A stretch of 16,420 bases of DNA. Origin: Diplocarpon mali. Lineage: Eukaryota; Ascomycota; Leotiomycetes; Helotiales; Drepanopezizaceae. The translations under genes and the position numbers were made by a program. Of the stretch, positions 9,222 to 16,420 are shown piece after piece (position 1 is the first letter of the stretch; each line of letters starts with the position of its first letter). The notes under the pieces are model-generated. The model had not been told where the DNA came from, did no database searches, and worked only from the letters and a program-made list of their open reading frames with translations. The DNA lies in NCBI GenBank assembly GCA_024741835.1, contig JAENRP010000585.1, positions 1 through 16,420 of the forward strand, given 5' to 3'.

Positions 9222-9416
9222 TATTAAGCTTAAGTGAGTCGGCGCAGTAGGTAATAGAAACTTCTAAAGGTTGATAGTCGATATATTAATAAGAGTTAAG
9301 GAAGGAAGATTACCCCTTTCTTCCCTATAGCTATATACATATCAATATCCTATTAACTAAGCAGTAGGGTCATATAATAATACATCGGAATGATGGCTAT
9401 ATCACCTATCTTAACA
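9222..9416 (-). repeat. 5' LTR of Copia copy B
   Basis: This 195-bp repeat is the only one of the three LTRs that keeps its TG start (minus strand TGTTAAGATAGG, from 9416 downwards). The other end reads CTTAATA, formerly CTTAACA. It is followed on the right by the tagta duplication. As 5' LTR it would hold the promoter; a TATATAGCTATA stretch lies near its middle. Confidence 0.95.
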
Positions 9417-9421
9417 TAGTA
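9417..9421. repeat. Target-site duplication (right), tagta
   Basis: Matches 3288-3292 and directly abuts the LTR terminus TTAACA. Confidence 0.85.
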
Positions 9422-9840
9422 GTAGTATTGCTAGTACTAGTGCTAGGGTTTGGTAGGGCTATAGAAAAGGTAAAGAAAGTAAAATCGTAGTGCGGGGGGG
9501 GAGGCTTATTTATAGAGTTTGGAATGGTACTAGTGCGCAAAGGAAAAGTAGGTATAAAGAGGCTGGAAGTAGGAATAAAAGTGGGGTATAACGCATATAA
9601 GGACCTATAATTGGTAAATGACAATTGTCAAAGGTAAGGACGACATTTCAAAGGTAAGTATTAGAAAGCTATATATAAAGGGAATAATCAAGGAATGAAT
9701 TATATAAAGAGTAAAGTAAATAAAGAATATATATAGAGTAGAATAATAGGTTAAGAATAAAGAGGTATAGGTATATAGAAAGTAGATAATCCTAAAAATT
9801 TAACTTCTAATTCGCAATTTCTCTAAATGGTTTTTAAAAG
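9422..9840. other. Purine-rich non-coding spacer with G8 tract and a 12-bp palindrome
   Basis: The plus strand is strongly A+G rich from about 9440 to 9790, unlike the balanced TA-rich repeats around it. It contains a run of eight G (9494-9501), the perfect palindrome TGACAATTGTCA (9619-9630), and a direct repeat CAAAGGTAAG at about 9629 and 9650. The minus-strand open frame at 9406-9624 is of simple Ser/Thr/Pro composition and starts inside the LTR; I do not consider it a gene. Confidence 0.55.
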
Positions 9841-11331
9841 GGAGGTAGACTTGATTCTCTAGATCGTTCAACTCAATTATCAGTTTTATTATTACTTTAA
9901 AGTCTTCTTTTCTTATATTAGTTCTTACTTCTTAGCGATTTCTCAACTTTAAGGACCTCTTTTAAAGGATCTTTTATTAGTATCCTTAGATTTAGTAACT
10001 AAGATTCATCCAAACTATCTTATAGGCTTAAGCTAGCCGAGTCTAACCTCACTCGCAAGCTAGGCTCGCAAGTCAGTCTTAGCGTTTCTAAGCTTAAGGG
10101 TAAAAATAGGAGATTAGTTCCTAAATTAGGGTCTAATACTATACTAGCGTCTCAGTTTGTCTCTTTTCCGAACTTTCTTATAATAATGCCTTCATTAATT
10201 AGTACATTAGGCTCTTAGATAGCATTTAATTTATTACATTATCCTTAAGACTTGAGTTTATAAAGAAGCAACTTAATATTTATAACGTTTATCTAAGCTT
10301 TAATAAGGGTATTAAAGAGTTTTTAATTATATTTTATAAAGTGGATTTTCAATTTATCCTTATTAAGAAGGAATAACTCCTATACTTCGATTATAACTAA
10401 GGGATCTGTTTAAAAGCGCTAACTAATAATGGCTTTAAAGAGGCTATTGCAGTTCTTAAGATGAGAAGCTACTTTGAAAGGTGCAATAGTTCTACTTGCG
10501 TTAACCTATTGAAGTATTAAAGTTTGCTTTAAAGTAAAGATTGAAAAGATAAGATTAGACATTTGAGTATTATTTTCTAAGGTATTCTTATCGCAAATGG
10601 CTATATAGTTATTATAAAAGGCTATAAAACTACTAGTTCTATAGGGTTCTTTTAAAAGCATTTCGAAAAGGTGCCTTTGCTTTATTATTACTATAATTGG
10701 ATTGCTATTATTAGTAATAGGCTATAAGATCTCTTTTCGCTTTATTTTTATAGTTATTTAAGCTAGTTGAAATTTTGAACTAAGTGCTTAAGAAGTCTAT
10801 TGACTTGTCTTCTTTATAGATAGAGTGAGTTTTATATTCGATTAAGAGCCGATCTACCTATTAAGGCTTCCTAAAGCGGGTCCTTATCCGATCGATAGGA
10901 TCTGATAATCTAAGACTTACTTATTAGTAAAATTGACTCGCGGGCCAGGACCGCGAGTGATAATCGGATTTTCTTTATTAATAGCACTTGCATCTCTTTT
11001 TATTAAAATAACTTAATTATAAAGATTAAGGCCAATTAATTAAAGAGGTTTAGGATAAGCGATAAGCTAATAGGCTCCTTTACTTTTTACTATTATAACT
11101 AAGAGGTAGAGTCTATAGTACATTCGAAGGACTTATTAAGTAAGATTGAATATTATATTATAGAGAAAATAAAAAGGTATAAAGGTCGCATTATCTATAG
11201 GGCGGAAGTGATAAAGGTATATCTTTACTTCTTCTCTTATAATAGAGAGGAATATACTTGTAAAAGTACTATTATTAGTAGTAAAATTGTCGGTTAGAAA
11301 GCGGTATTTAAAGGGTTTAAGCATTATAATT
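9841..11331 (+). pseudogene. Decayed protein-coding frame, unidentified, weakly OrsD/DUF3505-like
   Basis: One plus-strand phase (codons starting at multiples of three) gives a protein-like reading for almost 500 codons with scattered TAA/TAG stops and only a few TGA. Features visible from about 10350 on: FDYN-x-GICLKAL, then KMRSYFERCNSSTCVNLLKY, then GILIANGYIVIIKGYKTTSS followed by a KHFEKV, ending in a stop-free stretch of over 60 codons (from about 11115). The spacing of GY...GY(C?)...KH recalls the C2H2-like fingers of fungal OrsD/DUF3505 proteins, from memory only. The mirror frame on the minus strand is comparably open, so even the strand is not certain. There is no overlap with the Copia element next to it. 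Confidence 0.3.
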
Positions 11332-12099
11332 GACCCTTCTTCTTCTATTTCCTCTTACTATTTATTACTTAATAATATTAAAAAGAAGGAATTATTCTAT
11401 TCAATCGGCTTTAACGCCTTTAAGGCTTTAGGATCAGCCTTAAATTTTATAGCACTTAAAGATGCCTCTATTATTAATAGGTTAGATTTGCGTATCTTTA
11501 AAGAGATAAAGAATTGATTATTAAGGTAGATTAGAAAAAGATCGATATCTTCTACTATATAAAAAAGTTCAAGGTATTTAATAGTTTTATTAATATTAAA
11601 TCCTTTATAATTAAGACTATAGTAAACCGAAAGAAAGTAAATATAAAGGTCGCAAAGTCTTCTCCTTTCGATTCTTATATTAAGAAGATACTATTAAAAG
11701 CGAGTTTTTATTATAGAAAACACTTAAATATTATATTATTTTCTAAGCTTAAGGTTAAGAATGACCGATTAAGGCATATTGCTATAATTACAAATGTCTT
11801 AATTAATAGATTCCTTTTTATATTCTCTTTCTTATAAGATAAAATAGTCTCGCTTAGCATTTAAAAGACTAGGTTCTTAACTTCTATAATTATTAAAGAA
11901 TTAAATAATATCTATAAGGGCGAACTTATTTAAGATAAGCTATTAAATCTATCTAATGGTTCTTTTAATTATCTTTAAAGTAGTAGAAATAAGGTCTTCT
12001 CTTATATTATCATTTTTAAAATAGTTATATATAAATATAAAGAAGTTAAGAACTAGCTCCTTTAAGTTATTAAAGAAGGAGTTTAAGTAAGCGCGCAAT
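11332..12099. other. Decayed stretch with open mirror frames on both strands, strand unresolved
   Basis: The same codon phase is fairly open on both strands. The plus strand continues the phase of the preceding frame, for example SPFDSYIKKILLKASFYYRK near 11670-11730. The minus strand continues the phase of the following frame, for example NINKTIKYLELFYIVEDID. A 76-codon open frame (11287-11517, plus) lies in another phase. This is probably the tail of one or both neighbouring decayed genes. Confidence 0.35.
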
Positions 12100-13430
12100 C
12101 CTTTAGTTTTAAATTGCAAATTAGCTAAAGTAGCTATTAAATAATCTATCCTTTTTAAAGGTTAAGCTGAAATAGGTCGTTTAACTAAAGGAGAGTCCTT
12201 TAAAGATTTTGAAAATTCTAAAGAGGCTGCGCTAAGCATTTAAGCAGTTTATTCAATAGCGATTTCTAGAATCATTTCAGCAAAAGGCAGGTTAAGTCCA
12301 GTTTTAAAATTCTCGCTTTTAACTCTTAGTCTAAGACTGCGAGTCAAATTATATAGTTTAGCGCTTATTATATCTTTAAGCTAAAAAGCGAATTTTAAGG
12401 CAGGCTTAACTATAAATAACTAATTCCCTTCTTTATTATTAAAGAAATCTCATTTAAACCCTAATATAAGAGTTTAGTTCTCTTTTAAAATAAGTAAACT
12501 ATAAGTAGAAGTGCAAAGCCTTAATATATTAATAATAGTACTATTAGGTAAGGTAATATCTGCAGCTTAATTTAATCTTTTTATAGCTTTATTAGCTGCT
12601 ATAAGTATTATATTAGATAGGCTTATAAATCTGCGATTGCGAATTCGATTGCCTTAGAATTTTACTACTCTTTCTTAAATGATAAAGAAATTGAAAATCT
12701 AAATAGCTTTAATAATAGGAGTATTTTCCTTAAGGATTTTTAATAATACTCGCCTTCTATTATTAGAATCAATATTTATTAAGAAGCGCGAACGAAATAA
12801 GAGTCCTCTCTTATTAGTAGCTGAATTATCTAATTGTCGAATAGATTCTTCCCTTTTATTTTAATTCATTTTAAAAGTATCGGCCAAGGTTATATATTAA
12901 TCTGCGTCGGCTAAGAATTCCTCTTTAAAGATTCCCTTTAGTCTTAATTCCTTAGTTAAGAAGTCGTCAAATTGGAGGATTCTAGGGGTCACTTATATTA
13001 AAAGGTTATTAATAGCATTCGCGTAAGCTAAAAGGAGTTTCTATTATTCTATATCTCCTAAGGCTATATAGGTCGATTTAAAGCTTTTTAATAATGCAAT
13101 AGCTCTACTGTCTTATAAGAAGTTTATAACTATTATCTATTTATCTCTTACTATAGTAGATAAAACCATTTGTAAATTCTTTAAAGGCATATTGCTTATA
13201 AAAGATAAGGAGTGCGAATAAGAGAGTTTAATAGGGTATAAGAATTAAAAGGGTATATAAGCTATAATAGGTTTACTATATATATATTAAAGAGATTGGA
13301 CTTTTTATTTATTATTTAAGGAAAGTAATAGGAATGCTATAATTAAAGGCTAATATTAAAAATATAAAATAAGTTAAAGTAGGCAAGAATTTAAAGTGAT
13401 CCTAAAAGATCCATATCTTAAATAATAAAG
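12100..13430 (-). pseudogene. Long decayed protein-coding frame, unidentified
   Basis: A minus-strand frame about 440 codons long remains in one phase and reads as a convincing protein with stops almost entirely TAA/TAG. Recognisable runs: MPLKNLQMVLSTIVRDK (about 13145-13195), LQFDDFLTKELRLKGIFKEE (about 12920-12980), LFRSRFLINID and ERVVKF near 12620-12800, and LPFAEMILEIAIE (about 12250-12290). It is rich in Leu, Ile, Lys, Arg and Asp with long helical-looking stretches. It shares codon phase with the Gypsy integrase fragment just upstream, so it could be a further part of the same element, or an independent gene. I cannot name the family. Confidence 0.45.
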
Positions 13431-13479
13431 GAGGCGACCTTATTAAAAATGTAAAAATAAGGATTATAAGAAGGTAGGA

Positions 13480-13957
13480 CAATTGATAGGCTAGGAAATC
13501 GTTTAGTATTCCCGCTTGCATTTTTTAGATATTTTAAGAATAATAACTTAAGGTTATAATTAGTTAGGTATTTTAATATTCTTTACTTATAGGACCGGCT
13601 TACAGGTTAAGTTGGAAAAATCCTAGTCTTTATCCGAGGGTTTAAAATTGCTTATATCGCCGTCGGTTCCTATAGAAGATTCGGAGGTTATATCGGTTTC
13701 TCATTCGTCTTCTAAAGGGAATAAGGTCTAATTATATTAATAAAAGTATTTCAATCGGTTAGCTGCAAAGGTTCCTTTAATATCGATTCCGTTAAGTTCT
13801 TAAAGAGAATAGTATCCCTTTTCTTTTTACTTAAACTTAACCCTAAATGGATTAAGCTATCGATAGTTAAGTTTAGTATTTGCTAATATATTAATACTTC
13901 TTATAACATTATAGACTAGGATAAGATCATCTTTCTTAATAACATGCGTTTTAAGTA
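13480..13957 (-). pseudogene. pol: Ty3/Gypsy-type integrase C-terminal segment (GPF/Y module), truncated
   Basis: The minus strand reads KKDDLILVYN, then LNYR, then LNPFRVKF (the GPF/Y core with G now N), then KGYYSL-x-ELNGIDIKGTFAAN, then RLKYFY, a layout characteristic of the integrase tail of fungal Gypsy elements. It is followed by an acidic Ser/Thr/Asp/Glu-rich tail (SESSIGTDGDI, SDKD). Stops are mostly TAA/TAG. In a complete element the integrase core and RT would lie at higher coordinates, but the homology ends near 13957 and a different, less AT-rich sequence starts. That is consistent with interruption by the second Copia element. No Gypsy LTR was recognised. Confidence 0.75.
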
Positions 13958-13969
13958 CTTTAGAAGTAG

Positions 13970-14144
13970 TGTCGTGCTGTATTTAGAGGTGGATTCTCAG
14001 TGGTGGCAGAAGCTTGTAAAATTCTACTCTAACTGTATATCTGAGCTCCCTTTATAGAAGTGCTCTGTGGCCACTTTAGGGGTATATTACATAAGCCAGT
14101 CCTTAGAGGCCTTAGCGCCTGAGGCTCCTTATGGCGTAATACAC
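13970..14144 (-). repeat. Candidate 3' LTR of the second Copia element
   Basis: On the minus strand the block starts TGTATTACGCC and ends AGCACGACA, that is TGT...ACA, 175 bp long. It is preceded on the element side by a purine run, AAGGGG (14145-14150), that fits a polypurine tract. It carries a TATA-like TCTATAAAGGG. Base composition changes sharply at 13970. No second copy is in the window, so this rests on termini, tract and context. Confidence 0.5.
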
Positions 14145-14154
14145 CCCTTAGGTG
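14072..14154. repeat. 83-bp imperfect inverted repeat straddling the LTR start
   Basis: The left arm CACTTTAGGGGTATATTAC (14072-14090) matches the reverse complement of the right arm (14136-14154) at 16 of 19 positions, and TAAG/CTTA plus GGCC-type pairs extend the stem inwards. The right arm spans the LTR boundary and polypurine tract; the left arm is inside the LTR. As DNA or RNA it could form a long hairpin. Confidence 0.75.
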
Positions 14155-14619
14155 AGAAGCAGCTCCTAGCTGGGCTTAGCTATAAATAGCGCTAGATCTA
14201 GTATATAAGACTCCTTTATTATACTCCTTAGCTTTTAGAATAATGAAAATTGCTTAATTAAGCTGTAATGAATAAAAGAGGGAGCGCAATTCCAGGTGCT
14301 TCCTCTATAGAATGGAAGCTAAATCAGGTGATAAAGGAAAGTTAATAAAGGCAGCGCGCTTATAAAAGTATGCGTTTTCCCTTATAAAGCTTTCCTTCTT
14401 TATACTTCTTCAAATAATCACTTTAAAATAGAGAATAGCAATAATAACTCTAAGGAGCGCCCTACTAAGGCTACTATTATACGCTTCCTAATTATACTCC
14501 CTTACTCCTGCTAATAGCCTTATAGCGAAGTCGTTATACTTGAACATAGCTTAGAGCTTCTTAGCGTAGTAGATAGTAAGATGATAATGCGCCTAAGACA
14601 TTTAATATAGTGATACCCT
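14155..14619. other. Region between candidate LTR and antisense frame, nothing identified
   Basis: No frame resembling a protein and no clear repeat. Composition is intermediate, with several GCGC-containing words. By position it is part of the 3' non-coding region of the second Copia element. Confidence 0.45.
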
Positions 14620-15300
14620 TAAAAGGGAGCGCGCCCCCTCCCCTCCCTGCTACCCCTTAGGCCGTAGTTCCTAGAATACCGGCGGTCCTTTCTATAGCTC
14701 CCTCCTCCTGCCGCAAGCTAAAGCAGGGGCTAATAAGGAATATACTATATAAGAGGTGCGTTTAGAGCTTCTTAGCTAGGAAGTCGGCTGGCGTATACTT
14801 TAATAGCATAGTAGGAGTACGCTGCTTTTATTATGCAAAAGGAGGCCACGTATACTAAGAGCTTCCTATTAGTGCCTTAAAGGCATAGGAAGATTATATA
14901 TTCTTATTAAAGGAGAACGATAGTAATGCTATAGTATATTCTTAAGCTCCCTTTAGGTGGTTTACTATTAATAAGCAGTTTAGGGCCTTACTACTACTAA
15001 GAGGAAGGTAAGAGAGGAGCTTTAGAAGGCGCGCTAGAAAGAGATAAAAGAGGTAGTATTATCAAAGGGTACATTAATTATAAGCTTTCTTATACTATAG
15101 CTAATAGCTTCTTAGAACTAGTGGCTTAGGAGCTCCCGCCGCCGATTATGGCACCTCTTAGCCTTGCCGCCCGCCTCGCAGAGGCTTTTAAGGCTCTTGC
15201 CCCTGCGGTAGCTCGTAGCGTACCTATAGTTGTTCCTAGCGTTGCTCCTTAAGCGGCTCCTAGGGCTATACTACTAGAGGAGTCGGTTGCTTCTTAGTAG
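14620..15300 (+). pseudogene. Decayed cysteine-rich, Pro/Ala-rich frame, antisense to the second Copia element
   Basis: The plus-strand phase from about 14622 reads a proline/alanine-rich start (GSAPPPLPATP), then a cysteine region at 14709-14865: SSCRKLKQG, KRCV, ARKSAGVYFNS, GVRCFYYAKGGHVY. Several Tyr positions (YF, FYY) could be former Cys (TGC/TGT to TAC/TAT), giving a C-x2-C-type metal-binding pattern with a following GGH. After a phase change the Ala-rich stretch MAPLSLAARLAEAFKALAPA follows (15148-15207). The layout recalls transposon-associated fungal proteins with a KSxGVCF...C..C..GH.C motif, from memory only. Composition is GC-richer than the surroundings. It is not part of pol, which is on the other strand. 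Confidence 0.42.
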
Positions 15301-15462
15301 GGACGCGCCCTTATATTATTTGTAAAGCTATTAAAGGTTCTGATTATTTAAAGGAGTTGGTTTTAAGCCTCTTTATATATTAGTATAAGGAAAATTGAAC
15401 CCTATCTTGCGCTTCCTTCCTACTTACTATTATAAAGGAGATATAAAAGGATTATAAAGCAT

Positions 15463-16420
15463 TTAAAATGCTAGCTTTTCGACTCGACCTCTTACGTCTT
15501 AGAGGTTTAAAAGCTTAATAAAGCTCTTAAACTTTTATCGAAGAAGGTTTTTAGTAAGGCCATTTGTATATATGTCCTTAATAGGGAGATAGGCCACTTA
15601 AAAGCTCCCTTTCTAGTGCTCCTATTATAGCTATATATTATATATATTAATATATCAAAGCTTTATAGAAATCCTTTAAGAGTCTCCTATAATAAGCTAT
15701 ATTATCTATTGATTATCGCAAAATATAGACTATAGAGCTTCTACCTTAAGCTCTATTTCCTTAAAGAACCTCTTTGAAGCCATTATCTCCTTTGCTATAT
15801 GCGCTACTCCTAAGAGCTTAGCCTCTATAGTAGAAGTAGTAACTGTCGATTGCTTTAAGGCTTTTTAAATAATTGCTCCTTTAAATAGGAATATAATAAA
15901 ACCGTAAGAGGAGCGCCTTATCTTTAGATCATTTGCAAAGGAAATATCTAATAATACTACTAGGTTATTTAATTTGCTAAATCGATTATAAGTGATTCTT
16001 AAGAAGCGTATACTAAAAAGGTAGCGAATTATCCAATTGATAGCTTTAAGGTATTTAAAGCTTAGGTTTATATAGAAATAAGATAGCTAAGCGATTGCAA
16101 AAGCTATATCTAAGCGTAGTATAATAGCTATATATAAGGCAGAGCCTACTTTTTCCTAGAACTCCTTAATTCTTAAGTAGGGAGCTATTTCGTAGTTCTT
16201 TTTAAGTTTAAAGTAGGGGAGCGGCGTACTAGGGAAACGCCTTATATTAAGGCCGAACCTCTTCGCCATCTTCTTAATATAAGCGTTATAGAGTAGAATA
16301 ATTATACCCTGTGAAATATGAGGGCTGGCCGATATGGTAAAGAGAGTATAAGGTAGTATTGAGTAGTAAGTAATAGTAGTAGTTGAAGAACTTGGAGACT
16401 TAGGAGGCTTGATTCCTAAC
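15463..16420 (-). pseudogene. pol: Copia RT C-terminal part and RNase H (second family), partial
   Basis: The minus strand reads NAYIKKMAKRFGLNIRRFPS near the right edge (the YI.K...RFG step after the RT palm), then LRLDIAFAIA (RPDIAFAV in active elements), then NWIIRYLF, then RNase H: LLDISFANDLKIRRSSYGFI, TSTIEAKLLGVAH and FCDNQ, ending with LPIKDIYTNGLTKNLLR and a short tail. The order and spacing are those of Ty1/Copia RNase H. TAA/TAG stops replace Gln/Trp in several conserved places (AII*KAL for the usual W). The first RNase H Asp is kept; the second Glu of the usual TEAE reads Lys. The RT core and YVDD lie beyond the window. The stop TAA at 15463-15465 may be the original or a decayed Gln. 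Confidence 0.88.

Larger units (their letters stand above)
3293..9416 (-). mobile_element. Complete Ty1/Copia LTR retrotransposon (copy B), RIP-inactivated
   Basis: All structural parts are present on the minus strand: 5-bp target-site duplications, a 5' LTR at 9222-9416, a primer-binding site at 9211-9221, a repeated leader, a single gag-pol frame at 8821-3746, a polypurine tract at 3487-3495 and a 3' LTR at 3293-3486. Domain order gag, protease, integrase, reverse transcriptase, RNase H defines Ty1/Copia as opposed to Gypsy. The two LTRs differ at about 23 of 194 aligned sites, all transitions, plus one single-base gap, so most divergence is RIP and LTR divergence cannot date the insertion. 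All inspected catalytic acids in integrase and RT are mutated. The element is dead but architecturally whole. Confidence 0.96.
13970..16420 (-). mobile_element. Second, unrelated Ty1/Copia element, 3' part, cut by window edge
   Basis: RT C-terminal and RNase H sequence on the minus strand (15463-16420) plus a candidate 3' LTR (13970-14144) define the 3' end of a Copia element of a different family from the one at 3293-9416: peptide, LTR and 3' region share no evident similarity. It appears to have landed in the Gypsy element, whose homology ends within 15 bases of the LTR. The outer five bases (13965-13969, agtag) would be one target-site duplication. It is less AT-rich and somewhat less decayed than the first family. 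The boundary call depends on the LTR, whose partner is outside the window. Confidence 0.65.

Noticed and set aside
3293..9416. Recent active retrotransposon
   Set aside because: Dozens of stop codons and loss of all inspected integrase and RT catalytic acids.
9406..9624. Open minus-strand frame of 72 codons
   Set aside because: Simple Ser/Thr/Pro composition from a purine-rich tract; it starts within the LTR and has no similarity to a known protein.
11136..11517. Overlapping open frames on plus (11287-11517) and minus (11136-11324)
   Set aside because: Both are short, and the longer mirrored frames running through the region fit the neighbouring coding signal better.
9841..12100. Starship captain (DUF3435 tyrosine recombinase) remnant
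   Set aside because: Looked for the conserved R...H-x-x-R...Y layout in the decayed frames and did not find it.

Overview
The window looks like AT-rich heterochromatin from a filamentous ascomycete (Pezizomycotina). It is a graveyard of retrotransposons heavily mutated in the manner of repeat-induced point mutation (RIP). I see no intact gene, no RNA gene and no bacterial feature. Evidence for RIP: TpA is extremely abundant; long protein-like frames are broken almost only by TAA and TAG, rarely TGA, as expected when CAA, CAG and TGG codons decay; and repeated copies differ by transitions. In the first 240 aligned bases of the 2-kb repeat (1-240 against 7361-7600) I counted 16 differences, all transitions. 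Between the two LTRs of one element I counted about 23 substitutions, all transitions, plus one single-base gap.

Layout. (1) 1-2055, minus strand: the 5' end of a Ty1/Copia element (LTR, primer-binding site, leader, gag and the start of protease), running off the left edge. (2) 2056-3292: host or older repeat DNA with a 74-bp tandem triplicate, a CACGTG cluster and a decayed minus-strand frame of unknown identity. (3) 3293-9416, minus strand: a structurally complete 6.1-kb Copia element of the same family. It has 5-bp target-site duplications (tagta), about 195-bp LTRs with TGTT...AACA ends, a half-tRNA-iMet primer-binding site, a polypurine tract and one 1,692-codon gag-pol frame without a net frameshift. 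The codons for integrase D, D, E and the RT YVDD acids have all been lost. (4) 9417-13969: purine-rich spacer, then long decayed frames of uncertain identity and strand, ending in a recognisable Ty3/Gypsy-type integrase C-terminal (GPF/Y-like) segment on the minus strand that stops abruptly near 13957. (5) 13970-16420: a second, different Copia family on the minus strand. A candidate 175-bp 3' LTR starts at 13970, and RT C-terminal and RNase H sequence runs off the right edge. A GC-richer plus-strand cysteine- and proline/alanine-rich decayed frame (about 14620-15300) lies antisense between pol and LTR.

How the parts relate. The region grew by successive insertion: the complete Copia sits in older DNA at tagta, and the second Copia family appears to have cut a Gypsy element at about 13965. 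The most notable observations are the in-frame, RIP-scarred peptide repeat between protease and integrase, the intact frame length despite dozens of stops, the family of short GC-rich ACTCGC/GAGTC motifs scattered around the window, and the antisense cysteine-rich frame in the second Copia element. Nothing here supports a new functional system; the interest is in genome decay and element architecture.
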